Origin: Deinococcus multiflagellatus
GTDB taxonomy: Bacteria; Deinococcota; Deinococci; Deinococcales; Deinococcaceae
Length of the DNA stretch: 64,000 nucleotides
Assembly (NCBI RefSeq): GCF_020166415.1
Contig: NZ_JAIQXV010000020.1
Span: forward strand, 29,195-93,194
Reading direction: 5' to 3'
A program made the translations under genes and the position numbers. This document shows, piece by piece, positions 8,463-16,347 of this stretch (positions within the stretch are counted from its first letter, which is position 1; every line of letters starts with the position of its first letter). The notes below the pieces were generated by a model. That model ran no database searches. It had not been told where the DNA came from and was given only the letters and a program-made list of their open reading frames with translations.

Positions 8463-8782
8463 TACCGCGCCCCTCGCGCGCGCAGGCCCAGGGCCACGAT
8501 CAACCGGGCGCGCAGCGTGCCCAGGACGTATGCGGCCCGTTCCGGCACCGTGCCCGTGCTGCGCGCCATCAGCAGACCCGCCATCTGGTAGAGCCAGGTG
8601 GGCTGCTGCAGGCCCAGCCGCGACTGATGGCCGTGCACAAAGGCGAGGACCTGGGCGCGCTCCACGTTCGTGCAGGCTGCCAGGAGGCGCTGCGCGGCTT
8701 TGCCGGCACGGTGCCGGTCACTTGGGCGGGCCGGGTTGCCATCGGCCAGCAGCGCGATGTCGGCCCGCAGCGGCCCGGTCAC
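8462..8782 (-). CDS. Small helical hypothetical protein
   Basis: A 106-residue protein starting at GTG 8782, which overlaps the stop of the membrane-protein gene upstream (GTGA). Almost all-helical (KAAQRLLAACTNVERAQVLAFVHGH, then LYQMAGLLMAR). The frame extends upstream but that part overlaps the preceding gene. Not recognised. Confidence 0.7.
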   Translation of the reverse strand: MTGPLRADIALLADGNPARPSDRHRAGKAAQRLLAACTNVERAQVLAFVHGHQSRLGLQQPTWLYQMAGLLMARSTGTVPERAAYVLGTLRARLIVALGLRARGAR

Positions 8783-9174
8783 GCGCCCCCCATGACCGGC
8801 CGCGTCCAGCGGAAGCCCTGGCGCCAGCGCTGCACCCGGCGGCTGAGCTTTTTCCGCCACCGGTCGATGTCGTCGCTGAACACCAGGACCGTGAGGGCCG
8901 AGGTGGTAAAGATCAGCAGGGCGGCCGCCGGCACCACAGGCACGGGAAAGCTACACACGATCAGGAGGGAGAGGCGCCCCAGACCCGGCCGGCGCGGCAG
9001 GCTCAGGGGGGTCGGGTACCGGCCCAGCAGGACCACCACAGGCCGAGCCAGCAGCACGCACAGCAGCAGCCAGCCCAACGCCAGTGCCCAGCCCAGGCTG
9101 CCCGCCACGGTGCCCGTGCTGCGCACCACGGTGAACAGATACAGCGCCAGCGTGAACCACCGCACTGCCGTCAC
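8779..9174 (-). CDS. Small integral membrane protein
   Basis: A 131-residue protein from ATG 9174, coupled by 4 nt to the next membrane-protein gene. Three hydrophobic stretches at about residues 5-20, 27-50 and 68-98 suggest membrane helices, followed by a basic C-terminal tail (DRWRKKLSRRVQRWRQ) probably in the cytoplasm. Forms a membrane pair with the 227-residue protein upstream. Confidence 0.75.
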   Translation of the reverse strand: MTAVRWFTLALYLFTVVRSTGTVAGSLGWALALGWLLLCVLLARPVVVLLGRYPTPLSLPRRPGLGRLSLLIVCSFPVPVVPAAALLIFTTSALTVLVFSDDIDRWRKKLSRRVQRWRQGFRWTRPVMGGA

Positions 9175-9854
9175 CAGCCGCCCCCGTCGCTGCTGGCGCT
9201 GCCACTGTCACTGCTGCCCGAACCACCCGAATCACTTCCCCCCGAACTGGGCGTGTCCGGGGTGGACGTGCTGGGCCGGTCCTCAACGGGGGCAGGCACA
9301 GACTCCGGTACGGAGTCCAGCGACGCCGCCGGCAGGAAGAAGGGCTCCGTGCTGGTGCTGGTTTCAGAGGTATGGGCTGGGCGGGATGTCCGGGGTGCGG
9401 CCCCACCACGGGGCGTCGCGCGGCTCGCCTGACCGCCGGCGCTGGCCGGGGTGTGGTGCACCGGCTCGGGCAGCCAGGCGATGGTGGGGCGCGGCCCTGG
9501 CACCGCCTGCGGGCGCACCTGGCCCAGCAGGACCTGATCCGCCTGTCGTTGGACCGCAACGCGCTCGGCCTGCAGGGCCGCGACGATGACTGTGCCCTGC
9601 GCCCCGGGGCGGGTCCGGGCCACGTGCAGGTCCGCCTGAATCTCGCGCAGGCGCTGCGCGACGCGGTCGGACATGGCCTGCACCGCCTGGCGCCGCTGGG
9701 CGCGCCGGTGCCAGAGCAGGGACAGGCCCAGGCTGACCAGCAACGCCACCAGCGGCCCACCCCACGGCCGAACGGACTCTGGAAGAAAGGAGCGCACGAG
9801 CGCGGCCACCACGGTGCCGATCAGGGCCACCACCAGAATGCGGATCAGGGTCAT
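9171..9854 (-). CDS. Membrane protein with long Ser-rich tail
   Basis: A 227-residue protein from ATG 9854 with a good GGAGG 8 nt upstream. Two membrane helices near residues 4-22 and 32-48, then a coiled-coil-like helix (AMSDRVAQRLREIQADLHVAR), then about 100 residues of Pro/Ser/Gly low complexity ending in GGGW. A membrane anchor with a flexible tail; partner unknown. Confidence 0.75.
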   Translation of the reverse strand: MTLIRILVVALIGTVVAALVRSFLPESVRPWGGPLVALLVSLGLSLLWHRRAQRRQAVQAMSDRVAQRLREIQADLHVARTRPGAQGTVIVAALQAERVAVQRQADQVLLGQVRPQAVPGPRPTIAWLPEPVHHTPASAGGQASRATPRGGAAPRTSRPAHTSETSTSTEPFFLPAASLDSVPESVPAPVEDRPSTSTPDTPSSGGSDSGGSGSSDSGSASSDGGGW

Positions 9855-9878
9855 CTCAACCTCCAGGGAGAAAAGGGG

Positions 9879-10280
9879 TTAGCGTTCACGGGCCAGTTCG
9901 GCGGCGGCCTGCCGGGCGGCGCCCTCGCCCAGGTCGTGCTCCACCCGGCGCAGGTAGGGGGTGATCACCTCGCGGTGCCACAGGTCCTGCAGGCGCAGTT
10001 CGCCCTGCCCGGTCAACACCAGGCCGTGCCGGTGGCCCTGCCGCACCGCCCGGGTCCAGGGCTCGCGGGCGATGGCGTCCCAGGCCCGCATGGCGGCTGC
10101 GCTGGGCTGCGGGTCCTGACCGGGCGCGGCGCAGCCCAGCACGGTGAACTGGGGATAGAGCTGGACGACGCGCGCCACGGCGTCCAGAAGCGTGGTGGGC
10201 TCGCGGTCGTTGAGCCGCCGCAGCAGGTGATGTTCAGGGGACAGGGCAAACGGGTTGATCACGAGCGGGGGGCGGGTCAA
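9879..10280 (-). CDS. Hypothetical protein, probable TTG start
   Basis: A 133-residue protein. TTG at 10280 overlaps the stop of the upstream gene (TTGA) and sits 10 nt after AAAGGAG, the best ribosome site here; GTG at 10262 is the alternative. Residues cover NPFALSPEHHLLRRLNDREP, a Cys-containing middle and a helical C-terminus (VEHDLGEGAARQAAAELARER). Not recognised. Confidence 0.65.
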   Translation of the reverse strand: MTRPPLVINPFALSPEHHLLRRLNDREPTTLLDAVARVVQLYPQFTVLGCAAPGQDPQPSAAAMRAWDAIAREPWTRAVRQGHRHGLVLTGQGELRLQDLWHREVITPYLRRVEHDLGEGAARQAAAELARER

Positions 10281-10522
10281 GTTACGGGGTCTCCTTTTGG
10301 GGTGAAATCGGCGCAGCGGCCGTCCGGGTGGGTGTAGAGGGTGCGGCCATAGGCGGTGACCTCGCCGCTGTACGCCACGTGGCGGGGTCGCCGGCAATTG
10401 CGGAAGGTGCTGGCACCAGGAACCTCGGCGCGCAGGGCGCTGGGGGGCAGATGCTGCCCCCAGCTCAGGCAGGCCTGACACGCCGCCCCGGCCGGCGCCC
10501 GGACCTCGCGGGCGAACCTCAC
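10277..10522 (-). CDS. Small Cys-containing protein
   Basis: Eighty-one residues from GTG 10522, overlapping the stop upstream (GTGA). CQACLSWG, then FRNC and later GRC give four cysteines in a C-x2-C...C...C arrangement that could bind zinc. The second half is strand-like (HVAYSGEVTAYGRTLYTHPDG). The frame opens further upstream but only over the neighbouring gene. Confidence 0.65.
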   Translation of the reverse strand: MRFAREVRAPAGAACQACLSWGQHLPPSALRAEVPGASTFRNCRRPRHVAYSGEVTAYGRTLYTHPDGRCADFTPKGDPVT

Positions 10523-10764
10523 TCGTCCCTCGCCGGGAACATCGAGAACTGCCCGCCCAGGTTGGCCAGACGGCGCTTTTTCGCGGCGTTGGCGTCCTTC
10601 TGGGAACGCGTCGCCTGGCGGCTGTAGAGGTTGCAGCTCGCCCACCCCGCCGGGGTGCGGTAGCGCAGGGTGGCCACCGGGCCCTCGGTGGGGGAGAGCC
10701 CCAGTTTCTTCAGCGTGGTGCGGCTGGCCAGATGCGGCGGGCAGGTTGAGTACTCGGGCAGCAT
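10519..10764 (-). CDS. Small basic protein
   Basis: Eighty-one residues from ATG 10764, 8 nt after GGAGG. TTLKKLGLSPTEGPVATLRYR and a lysine-rich stretch (SQKDANAAKKRRLANLGGQF) suggest RNA or DNA binding. It follows a long intergenic hairpin and is coupled to the Cys protein downstream. Family not recognised. Confidence 0.7.
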   Translation of the reverse strand: MLPEYSTCPPHLASRTTLKKLGLSPTEGPVATLRYRTPAGWASCNLYSRQATRSQKDANAAKKRRLANLGGQFSMFPARDE

Positions 10765-10786
10765 GGGGATCACCTCCAGAAGCAGG

Positions 10787-10823
10787 GGCGCGGCCCCCTT
10801 CCAGCTGTGAAGGGGACCGCGCC
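10787..10823 (-). other. Long intergenic hairpin
   Basis: Arms 10787-10801 and 10809-10823 pair over 15 bp (one G-U on the minus strand) around a 7-nt loop. No T-run follows on the minus strand, so it is more likely an RNA-processing or attenuation element than a plain terminator. Confidence 0.6.
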
Positions 10824-10845
10824 AGGCGAACGGGGCGGGGGCTGG

Positions 10846-11283
10846 TCAGGGCGAGAGGCCGCGCAGGGTGCTGCGGCTCACCGCCAGGGCGGCACCCAGG
10901 GTGTCGAGGTTGTGCCCCGGTTCTGCCTGCCCGGTCGCGGGCAGGCAGTGGCGCAGCAGGGCCTGCCGCTCCGGTAAGGGCGACCGTCCGCGCAGCAGCT
11001 GCGCCACCACCAGGGCGGCGGCGAATTCCACCTCGCGCGGCGTGGGCGTCCAGGGCGTGACCACCGTGTTGCCGAGCAGCCGCGTTTCCCAGGGCTGCAG
11101 CTGGGACTGCACCTCCGGGCTGAGCCGCCACGTGCCGGGCCACGTCGCGCCGGCCGGCAGGGTCACGCTGTCGTGCAGGCCGATGACCACGGCCACGCCC
11201 TGCAGCACGGTGAAGGGCTGGGCCGGGTCGGGCCCGGGGATGCGGCGGCGGTAGGGCAGGGCATTCTCGCGGGCGATCGTCAC
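10846..11283 (-). CDS. Hypothetical protein
   Basis: A 145-residue protein from GTG 11283 overlapping the stop of the small gene upstream. The N-terminal half is strand-rich (PFTVLQGVAVVIGLHDSVTLP), the C-terminal half helical and ending in LGAALAVSRSTLRGLSP, which looks like the recognition helix of an HTH. Possible small DNA-binding protein. Confidence 0.7.
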   Translation of the reverse strand: MTIARENALPYRRRIPGPDPAQPFTVLQGVAVVIGLHDSVTLPAGATWPGTWRLSPEVQSQLQPWETRLLGNTVVTPWTPTPREVEFAAALVVAQLLRGRSPLPERQALLRHCLPATGQAEPGHNLDTLGAALAVSRSTLRGLSP

Positions 11284-11465
11284 AGGTCCGCCCCGAAGGC
11301 GCGCAGCACGGTGTCCATGTCCAGCGGTCTGGGCGGGGCCAGGCGGGTCAGGGCCTGCAGGCGCTGCTGGGCGCCGGGGGCCTCGGGGCCGTAGCGGTTG
11401 AGTTCCTCGTCGGCCTCGGCCTGCAGCGCGCGCAGATCCAGGGTCAGGTCATCGGGGGCGGTCAT
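11280..11465 (-). CDS. Small helical protein
   Basis: Sixty-one residues from ATG 11465 behind GGAGGTGCCCC. Acidic and helical throughout (LDLRALQAEADEELNRYG, then AQQRLQALTRLAP). Strong ribosome site and coupling to the next gene support it. Function unknown. Confidence 0.7.
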   Translation of the reverse strand: MTAPDDLTLDLRALQAEADEELNRYGPEAPGAQQRLQALTRLAPPRPLDMDTVLRAFGADL

Positions 11466-11523
11466 GGGGCACCTCCAACGAAAAGCCCCGCGCCGGCCGG
11501 GAGGGCCAGAACGGGGGAGGGAA

Positions 11524-11541
11524 CGCGCCCTCTGGGGCGCG
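11524..11541 (-). other. Intergenic hairpin
   Basis: Perfect 7-bp stem CGCGCCC/GGGCGCG with a 4-nt loop, followed on the minus strand by TTCCCTC. Second hairpin between genes of this operon; probably mRNA processing or weak termination. Confidence 0.5.
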
Positions 11542-11552
11542 GCGTGGCCCCT

Positions 11553-11753
11553 TCAGCAGGGGCGCAGCTGATGTTCGACCTGGCCGTCCGCGAGGAGGCG
11601 CAGGTCCTTGATCTGGTAGTCGCGCCTCTGCAAGCGCACCACATGGCCGATTGGGGCCAGGGCATCTGGGAAGACCAGGGAGACCAGTGCGGTGGTCTGG
11701 TCAGTGGGGGCGGTGGGTGGGGTAGAAATCAATAAAGGGCGCATGGACCGCAT
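11553..11753 (-). CDS. Small hypothetical protein
   Basis: Sixty-six residues from ATG 11753 (or the in-frame ATG 11744). Strand-rich: TALVSLVFPDALAPIGHVVR, then DYQIKDLRLLADGQVEHQL. Ribosome site weak. It is the only plausible gene between the small acidic-protein gene and the OB-like gene. Confidence 0.6.
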   Translation of the reverse strand: MRSMRPLLISTPPTAPTDQTTALVSLVFPDALAPIGHVVRLQRRDYQIKDLRLLADGQVEHQLRPC

Positions 11754-11816
11754 CCTGGCTGAACGCCCGGAGACGGCGAGTGAGGGATTTTACTCGGGCG
11801 AGAAACCGCGTCAGCG

Positions 11817-12356
11817 TCAGTCTGCAGCGGTTTGTAGGAGCGCCCGAACCTGCGGGGGCCTGGCCACCCGATGACGGTGCCAACGCTCGGGCACCGGCGC
11901 GTACACCGGGGCCACCTGATCCGCGAGCAGCACGCCCCAGCGCAGGTTTAAGACGCGCCCCGTCACCCGCACGCTGAACGTGCCCGGGTCGAATGCCAGG
12001 ACCTCGCTGCTGGCCTGCATCGTCACCACGAACGGTTCGGTGTCTGCCATCCCCGGGCAAACCTTCACACGGATCAGGCCCTCGTTGCGATCGATGCGCA
12101 GCAGCTGGCCGACCACGGTGAGACCTGTGCCGTTCGGCATTCGAGCCCGGTGGATGTTGCTGGGGAAGGCGTACAGGCGGTGCAGGCTGCCGTCTGGGCG
12201 GGTCTGCGGGTAGGCGCGCACAGTCACGCGGCCGGGCTCAGGACCTGGGCGCCAGCGGGTATGGATCTGCAGGTGGCCGACCTGAATGCCAGTGTCGGTG
12301 GGGCGTGGCCAGCCGGTCACGGTCACCAGGGCCATGTGGGGCATGGGCGTGGGCAT
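11817..12356 (-). CDS. OB-fold-like protein next to the replication initiator
   Basis: A 179-residue protein starting at ATG 12356, one base after the stop of the initiator gene. Strand-dominated: HMALVTVTGWPRPTDTG, then TGLTVVGQLLRIDRNEGLIRVKV and FSVRVTGRVLNLRWGVLL. Repeated VxGxxxRI patterns resemble OB-fold single-strand-binding proteins, and the position fits a replication accessory role. The fold is inferred from pattern only. Confidence 0.7.
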   Translation of the reverse strand: MPTPMPHMALVTVTGWPRPTDTGIQVGHLQIHTRWRPGPEPGRVTVRAYPQTRPDGSLHRLYAFPSNIHRARMPNGTGLTVVGQLLRIDRNEGLIRVKVCPGMADTEPFVVTMQASSEVLAFDPGTFSVRVTGRVLNLRWGVLLADQVAPVYAPVPERWHRHRVARPPQVRALLQTAAD

Positions 12357-12357
12357 G

Positions 12358-13770
12358 TCAGCTCCCTGTGCTTTCCAACGGGGTGAGGCTGTACCGGGTG
12401 GTGATTTGCAGGACGTCCAGCAACTGTTTCGGGTCATCGCTCATGACAAACCGTTGCCGCTCACCCTTGCCGACCCTGACCATCCGGACCTCGGCGATCG
12501 TGACAGGTGCGCCGTCAGTGCGGCGGTACCACTGCGCGCCGGTCGCATGCGGGTTGAAGGGCACAGGCGGCGGGCCCTCGAGGTCCGGCTCAGGTGGAGC
12601 GAGATCCGCCACTGGCGGGGCCGCCACAGCCCCCTGAGGCTGCGCATCTTCCACCTGGCGCCGCAGCAGGCGGATGGCGGTCACGCGCTCCTGCAGGGTC
12701 TGATTCAGGTAGTGCTGGAAGGTGTACACGCGCACGCTTGGGTCAGGCGCTTTGGCCATGAGACCGTCGCGGTAGGCCCGTACCTCGTCCGCGATGGCTT
12801 CCACCTGATCGGGGCTGAGGTATTCCGCCACCCAGGTGCGCCGGAAGCCGTCTTTGGTGACCTCCTGCACCATGGGCCGGTTCTGTTGGGCGCTGCCCCG
12901 GGGTGTCCAGGGCTGGAGCCAGCGGCCGTTCATGTAATCGTCGATCAGGCTGTCCGTCTCAGCCGGGTCCCAACTGACCACCGGGTCAGCCGCGCCGCCC
13001 GCCGCCGGAACCTTTTCAAGGTCCTCGGCTGGACTTCCCATGTCCCCACCTGCCGCTTCGCCTGACGGGGCTGTGAGGGCCGTGGGGGGCCGGGGTTCGC
13101 CTTCCACGCCAGAGGTGTCTTTGCCCTGCTCATCCTCCACGGGAAGAGAGACGTGTTGCGGTGGTCTGGAAGTCCGCTCGCCAGCAGCGTTTCCCTCTTC
13201 TTTTTTTCTTTTAACAAGGATGTTTCTTTGTTCCTTATAAGACGTGGCCAAAATTTGGCCATATGAAGTCACGGGGCATATGGCCAAAATTTGGCTATAC
13301 GGCCGGGTCATGCGGGCAAATTTTGACGTGGCCAAAATTTGGCTACGTGAACCCGGTTGCACGTCGTCTGGCGCGAGAGAAACTGGTGTTTTTCGTTCGC
13401 GCACGAACTCCTCGGTGCTGATGCCGGTCGCCAGGCGCAACCCGTATCGGAACACCTCCCGATTGAGTTCATCCTTGGCTTTGTAACGCTTGATGGTGCC
13501 GCGCCGCATGCCTTCGCTGATCCCGGTCTTTGCACTGTTGGGACTGATGCCGGCCAGCTTGGCGATTTCCTTGTTGCTCATCTTGTCCGATCGTTCACGG
13601 TGCCAGCCGAAGGTGAGCCGGATCAGTACCAAGGTCACCCGAAGTTCGGCATTGCTCATGACTGGCAGCAGGTCGTCGAACAGCACGTTCGGACTCTGCG
13701 TATAGTTCGGCAGCTCGAAGCCGACCGTTTTTCTGGCGCTCACGATGTGGGTGTCCTCGGACGGTTCCAC
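12358..13770 (-). CDS. Replication initiator, phage O-like, with internal origin
   Basis: A 470-residue protein. Residues 20-110 form a winged-helix domain of the phage replication-O type (NVLFDDLLPVMSNAELRVTL, LTFGWHRERSDKMSNKEIAKLAG). A linker around residues 142-175 carries three copies of QILA encoded by iterons. Then a Lys-rich segment, a disordered Pro/Ser region and a C-terminal helical domain that may recruit host replication proteins. Start: GTG 13770 has GAGGAG directly adjacent; GTG 13743 with GAGG 11 nt upstream is as likely. As in lambda O, origin and initiator coincide. Confidence 0.85.
   Translation of the reverse strand: MEPSEDTHIVSARKTVGFELPNYTQSPNVLFDDLLPVMSNAELRVTLVLIRLTFGWHRERSDKMSNKEIAKLAGISPNSAKTGISEGMRRGTIKRYKAKDELNREVFRYGLRLATGISTEEFVRERKTPVSLAPDDVQPGSRSQILATSKFARMTRPYSQILAICPVTSYGQILATSYKEQRNILVKRKKEEGNAAGERTSRPPQHVSLPVEDEQGKDTSGVEGEPRPPTALTAPSGEAAGGDMGSPAEDLEKVPAAGGAADPVVSWDPAETDSLIDDYMNGRWLQPWTPRGSAQQNRPMVQEVTKDGFRRTWVAEYLSPDQVEAIADEVRAYRDGLMAKAPDPSVRVYTFQHYLNQTLQERVTAIRLLRRQVEDAQPQGAVAAPPVADLAPPEPDLEGPPPVPFNPHATGAQWYRRTDGAPVTIAEVRMVRVGKGERQRFVMSDDPKQLLDVLQITTRYSLTPLESTGS
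13198..13343. other. Candidate replication origin: iterons plus AT-rich tract inside the initiator gene
   Basis: Three exact copies of TGGCCAAAATTTGGC at 13245-13259, 13281-13295 and 13329-13343, plus a degenerate copy, probably inverted, at 13312-13326. Next to them at 13198-13242 lies an AT-rich tract (T-runs and CCTTATAA) in otherwise GC-rich DNA, a candidate duplex-unwinding element. The plan matches lambda ori inside gene O. Confidence 0.8.
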
Positions 13771-13827
13771 CTCCTCAGGTGGCGATGGGCTTCAGCTCGC
13801 GCTGTTGCTGGCCACGTTGACCAGCAC

Positions 13828-13946
13828 CCCGTAGACCGTCTAAACTACGGGTAAGCCGCTGACTTCCAGTGGAAGCCAGATGGTTCAGAGCCCTGTCAAA
13901 AACTCTGCGTACTGTGATCGCTCAGTGTTTCCAGCACTGGGCGATC
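13828..13946. promoter_or_regulatory. Control region upstream of the initiator gene
   Basis: Within the 276-bp gap between genes: inverted repeat CCCGTAG (13828-13834) / CTACGGG (13845-13851), overlapping a plus-facing TTGACC-18-TAAACT promoter-like pair that starts at 13818, and a 12-bp hairpin (13916-13927 with 13935-13946, one G-T). Either could control the initiator; no clear minus promoter found. Confidence 0.45.
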
Positions 13947-14046
13947 GCCTTTCAGGCAGTGTCTATCGGTGCCTTACCGGGGTAGTCGCAGAGTATCACG
14001 CTGTTTTGGGAATCGTGCTGTACAAACAGTTGCGGCAGACCGTCCT

Positions 14047-14721
14047 CTACGGCCTTTCTGGCCGGGCCAGCGGGTACTGCGCCGCACAAGCGCGCATGAC
14101 TGTCCGGGCCTGCTCACGGGTGAGGCCCCGCCAGTGCAGCAGCTGCCGCAAGCCCAGCACCCGCTGCGCGTAATGGGTCAGGGCGTGCTCATGCCGTTTC
14201 TCGGCCTTAGGCAGACGGTCCAGCACGAACCATGCAAACTCGCTCTGTTCCGCCGCGCTCAGCTCGTCCCGGTGGCACATGAACCGCCCACGCGGTGGGG
14301 TGTACGAGCGGCGCAGGCGCTGGGCCACCTCCGGGTATGGGTGCGGCTCCGGCACGGCGAACAGCACGCCAGACAGGACGACGGGTGGGCGGTCCTCCCA
14401 GGGCGGTACGTCGTCCGGGTGATCGTCCTCGACCTCCGGGCGCTGGCGCACCACCAGGTACCGGGTGCCCTCTGTGCTCTCCCAGTCCGCGTCATAGACG
14501 GCCCAGCCCACGGCGGTGGCCACCGTGGCGGCCTCGTCCGGGCTGGGATGGCCCGCCTTGCGCCACAGGCGGAGCACGTCCTCGTGCACCGTCTCGACCT
14601 GCACGTGCAGGCCGTTATGCAGCACCATTGACTCCGGATCCCCAGATGATCGGCTCTTGCGCAGCAGCGCCGCGAGGCTTTTGGCCAGCCGGTTGGCGCC
14701 GGGCGGTTCGGGGCCGCTCAT
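14047..14721 (-). CDS. Hypothetical protein
   Basis: A 224-residue protein from ATG 14721, coupled by ATGA. The N-terminal half has strand/helix sequence (VLHNGLHVQVETVHEDVLRL, TVATAVGWAVYDADW), the C-terminal half is helical and basic (DRLPKAEKRHEHALTHYAQR). Last gene of a sub-block before the initiator control region. Not recognised. Confidence 0.75.
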   Translation of the reverse strand: MSGPEPPGANRLAKSLAALLRKSRSSGDPESMVLHNGLHVQVETVHEDVLRLWRKAGHPSPDEAATVATAVGWAVYDADWESTEGTRYLVVRQRPEVEDDHPDDVPPWEDRPPVVLSGVLFAVPEPHPYPEVAQRLRRSYTPPRGRFMCHRDELSAAEQSEFAWFVLDRLPKAEKRHEHALTHYAQRVLGLRQLLHWRGLTREQARTVMRACAAQYPLARPERP

Positions 14722-15122
14722 GGCGGGGCCCGGAGCCCCCAGGCGTGCGTGGCCGCGCCCAGGGCACGCAGCGCGGCGACACTGGCGTTCGCGTGCCGCC
14801 CGTGCTCCAGCAGAAGGAGCCCGTCCTTGACCTGTTCCAGACTGGCACTGACGAGGCCAGTGCTAGCGCTGGTCACGGTCAGGCGCAGTCTCAGCTGGCT
14901 GGCGATGTGCTGGACGGCGCGGTAGCCCTGCCCGCCCTCCTCCAGGCTGGCGGTGAGTTCGTCCTCGGCCAGCCAGGAAATGCCCGTTTTCTGGAACCCA
15001 GCGCCCCAGTTGACGAGCAGGGACCGCACGGGAAGAGCTGTGGTCCCCTGCAGCAGGAACACGCCCACGAAGCGCTGGCACAGCAGCGGGGTGCGGGCCG
15101 GGGTAGGGGCAGGGGTGCTCAT
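14718..15122 (-). CDS. Hypothetical protein, tandem paralogue 2
   Basis: A 134-residue protein from ATG 15122. It resembles its upstream neighbour: both have LLCQ near the N-terminus and end in SVAxLRAxxAATxAxxLR. A recent-looking duplication that kept operon order, with 4-nt overlaps on both sides. The repeated helical C-terminus may be an interaction surface. Family not recognised. Confidence 0.75.
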   Translation of the reverse strand: MSTPAPTPARTPLLCQRFVGVFLLQGTTALPVRSLLVNWGAGFQKTGISWLAEDELTASLEEGGQGYRAVQHIASQLRLRLTVTSASTGLVSASLEQVKDGLLLLEHGRHANASVAALRALGAATHAWGLRAPP

Positions 15123-15586
15123 GCGTCCCGCCGGCGCAGGTGGCCTGCCTGGGTGGCTGCGGCGGCCGCGCGCAGGACTGCAACACTCAGGCAGCGGCTG
15201 CGGGCGCGGCTCAGGTGCACGACCTCCTGATGGTGAAACTCGAGTACGGCCCAGAACGCGTTGTCTGGAGGCTCGGCGGGGGTCCAGCCCATCAGCAGCA
15301 CGGGGTCCTGACCGTCCAACAGGCGCTGCACGGCGCCGAGGCCCTGGCCGAACTCATCCGGGGTGGGGACGAGGTGGTCCGCCTGCCAGTCCAGTTCAGC
15401 GCTGCGCCAGTGGCCGGCCGGGGAGCAGACGATCAGGTTGCTGCCGTGGGCCAGGGCATGCTTGACCTGCGGCGCGCTGGGCGGGCCGGGCCAGAGGTGA
15501 CTGAGGCCCAGCAGCATGAACTGCTCTGGGTAGGTCTGGCACAGCAGTGTCACCACCTGCAGATCCGTGAGGGCCGCGAGGGTCAT
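15119..15586 (-). CDS. Hypothetical protein, tandem paralogue 1
   Basis: A 155-residue protein from ATG 15586, coupled by ATGA to the small gene upstream. Contains LLCQTYPEQFMLLGLSHLWP, a strand-rich middle and the shared C-terminal SVAVLRAAAAATQAGHLR. Paralogue of the 134-residue protein downstream. Function unknown. Confidence 0.75.
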   Translation of the reverse strand: MTLAALTDLQVVTLLCQTYPEQFMLLGLSHLWPGPPSAPQVKHALAHGSNLIVCSPAGHWRSAELDWQADHLVPTPDEFGQGLGAVQRLLDGQDPVLLMGWTPAEPPDNAFWAVLEFHHQEVVHLSRARSRCLSVAVLRAAAAATQAGHLRRRDA

Positions 15587-15777
15587 GTGCGCGCCTGCAG
15601 GACCTCGCACGCCAGTTCGCGCAGCGTGTCGTGGCCCAGATCAGCGGGCGCGTGCACGTGGGCGTGCACGTCCTCACCTTCCTCGGTGGGGGTGGCGAGC
15701 AGCACCAGGACCCCGATGTCCTGGGCTTCAGCAGCGGCGGCAAGGGCGGCCGCCAGATCCAGCAGCTCAGGTGCCAT
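15583..15777 (-). CDS. Small hypothetical protein
   Basis: Sixty-four residues from ATG 15777 (MAPELLDLAAALAAAAEAQD). A helical start and strand IGVLVLLATPTEEGEDVHAH; the end DTLRELACEVLQA is helical. Its start lies 11 nt inside the preceding membrane-peptide gene. Resembles a shortened relative of its downstream neighbours, but too weakly to be sure. Confidence 0.65.
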   Translation of the reverse strand: MAPELLDLAAALAAAAEAQDIGVLVLLATPTEEGEDVHAHVHAPADLGHDTLRELACEVLQART

Positions 15778-15949
15778 GTGTCTCCCAGGCCTCCCGCGTG
15801 CGGATCTGGCGCACGGCCTCTCTGGCGTCCTGCTCCGCGCGCCAGGCGACGTAGGTGGCGACGGCGGCGCCACCGATCAAGCCGCTGCCCAGGGCGGTGG
15901 CCAGCAGGACCAGGACGAACTGCAAAGGGGAAAAGGTCCACTCGGTCAT
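15767..15949 (-). CDS. Single-pass membrane peptide
   Basis: Sixty residues from ATG 15949, coupled by ATGA. Residues 8-34 (SPLQFVLVLLATALGSGLIG and following) form one membrane helix, then a charged helix (AWRAEQDAREAVRQIRTREA). Spanin- or small-membrane-regulator-like size; role unknown. Confidence 0.75.
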   Translation of the reverse strand: MTEWTFSPLQFVLVLLATALGSGLIGGAAVATYVAWRAEQDAREAVRQIRTREAWETHGT

Positions 15950-16296
15950 GCGCGCAGTCCTGCGGCCGCCGCGCCGGTCAGCCGGTCAAGGCCGGCGTCC
16001 AAGGCGTCCAGGGTCAGGACGCCGTGGGGGTCCTCGACCAGGCCTCCCTCGACCAGCGTCATGGTGCTGAGCAGGGCCTGGCGGGCGGTTTCGCGTTGGG
16101 CAGCGCTGAGGTGCCGCTCCGGGTCCAGCTGCGGGAACTGGGCCACCTGGGGCAGCAGGGCTTGGAAGCGGCTGGCGTCGCTGCCTTTGGTCTGGGCGAG
16201 GTTGATGACGATGTTCAGACTGCCGGCAAGGGTGGCCTGGAATGGGGGCAGGCCCGCCTGCGGGGGGCAGGCGGGCCCGGGGGTGGGCTGCAGCAT
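15946..16296 (-). CDS. Helical hypothetical protein
   Basis: A 116-residue protein from ATG 16296 behind ACGAGG. After a Pro-rich start it is all-helical (LAGSLNIVINLAQTKGSDAS, AQRETARQALLSTMTLVEGG). No metal or membrane motif. Coupled to the membrane peptide downstream. Confidence 0.7.
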   Translation of the reverse strand: MLQPTPGPACPPQAGLPPFQATLAGSLNIVINLAQTKGSDASRFQALLPQVAQFPQLDPERHLSAAQRETARQALLSTMTLVEGGLVEDPHGVLTLDALDAGLDRLTGAAAAGLRA

Positions 16297-16347
16297 GGTG
16301 ACCTCGTGAGGGCGCCTGGCGCTGGGGCCAGGGCAGAGGCGGGTGGG

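Noticed and set aside
13245..13343. CRISPR array
   Set aside because: Only three or four short repeats with unequal spacing, inside a coding frame. They fit replication iterons; no cas genes in the window.
14010..14040. LexA-type SOS box at CTGTTTGTACAG on the minus strand
   Set aside because: Arm spacing is 4 instead of 8 nt and Deinococcus uses a different damage-response operator.
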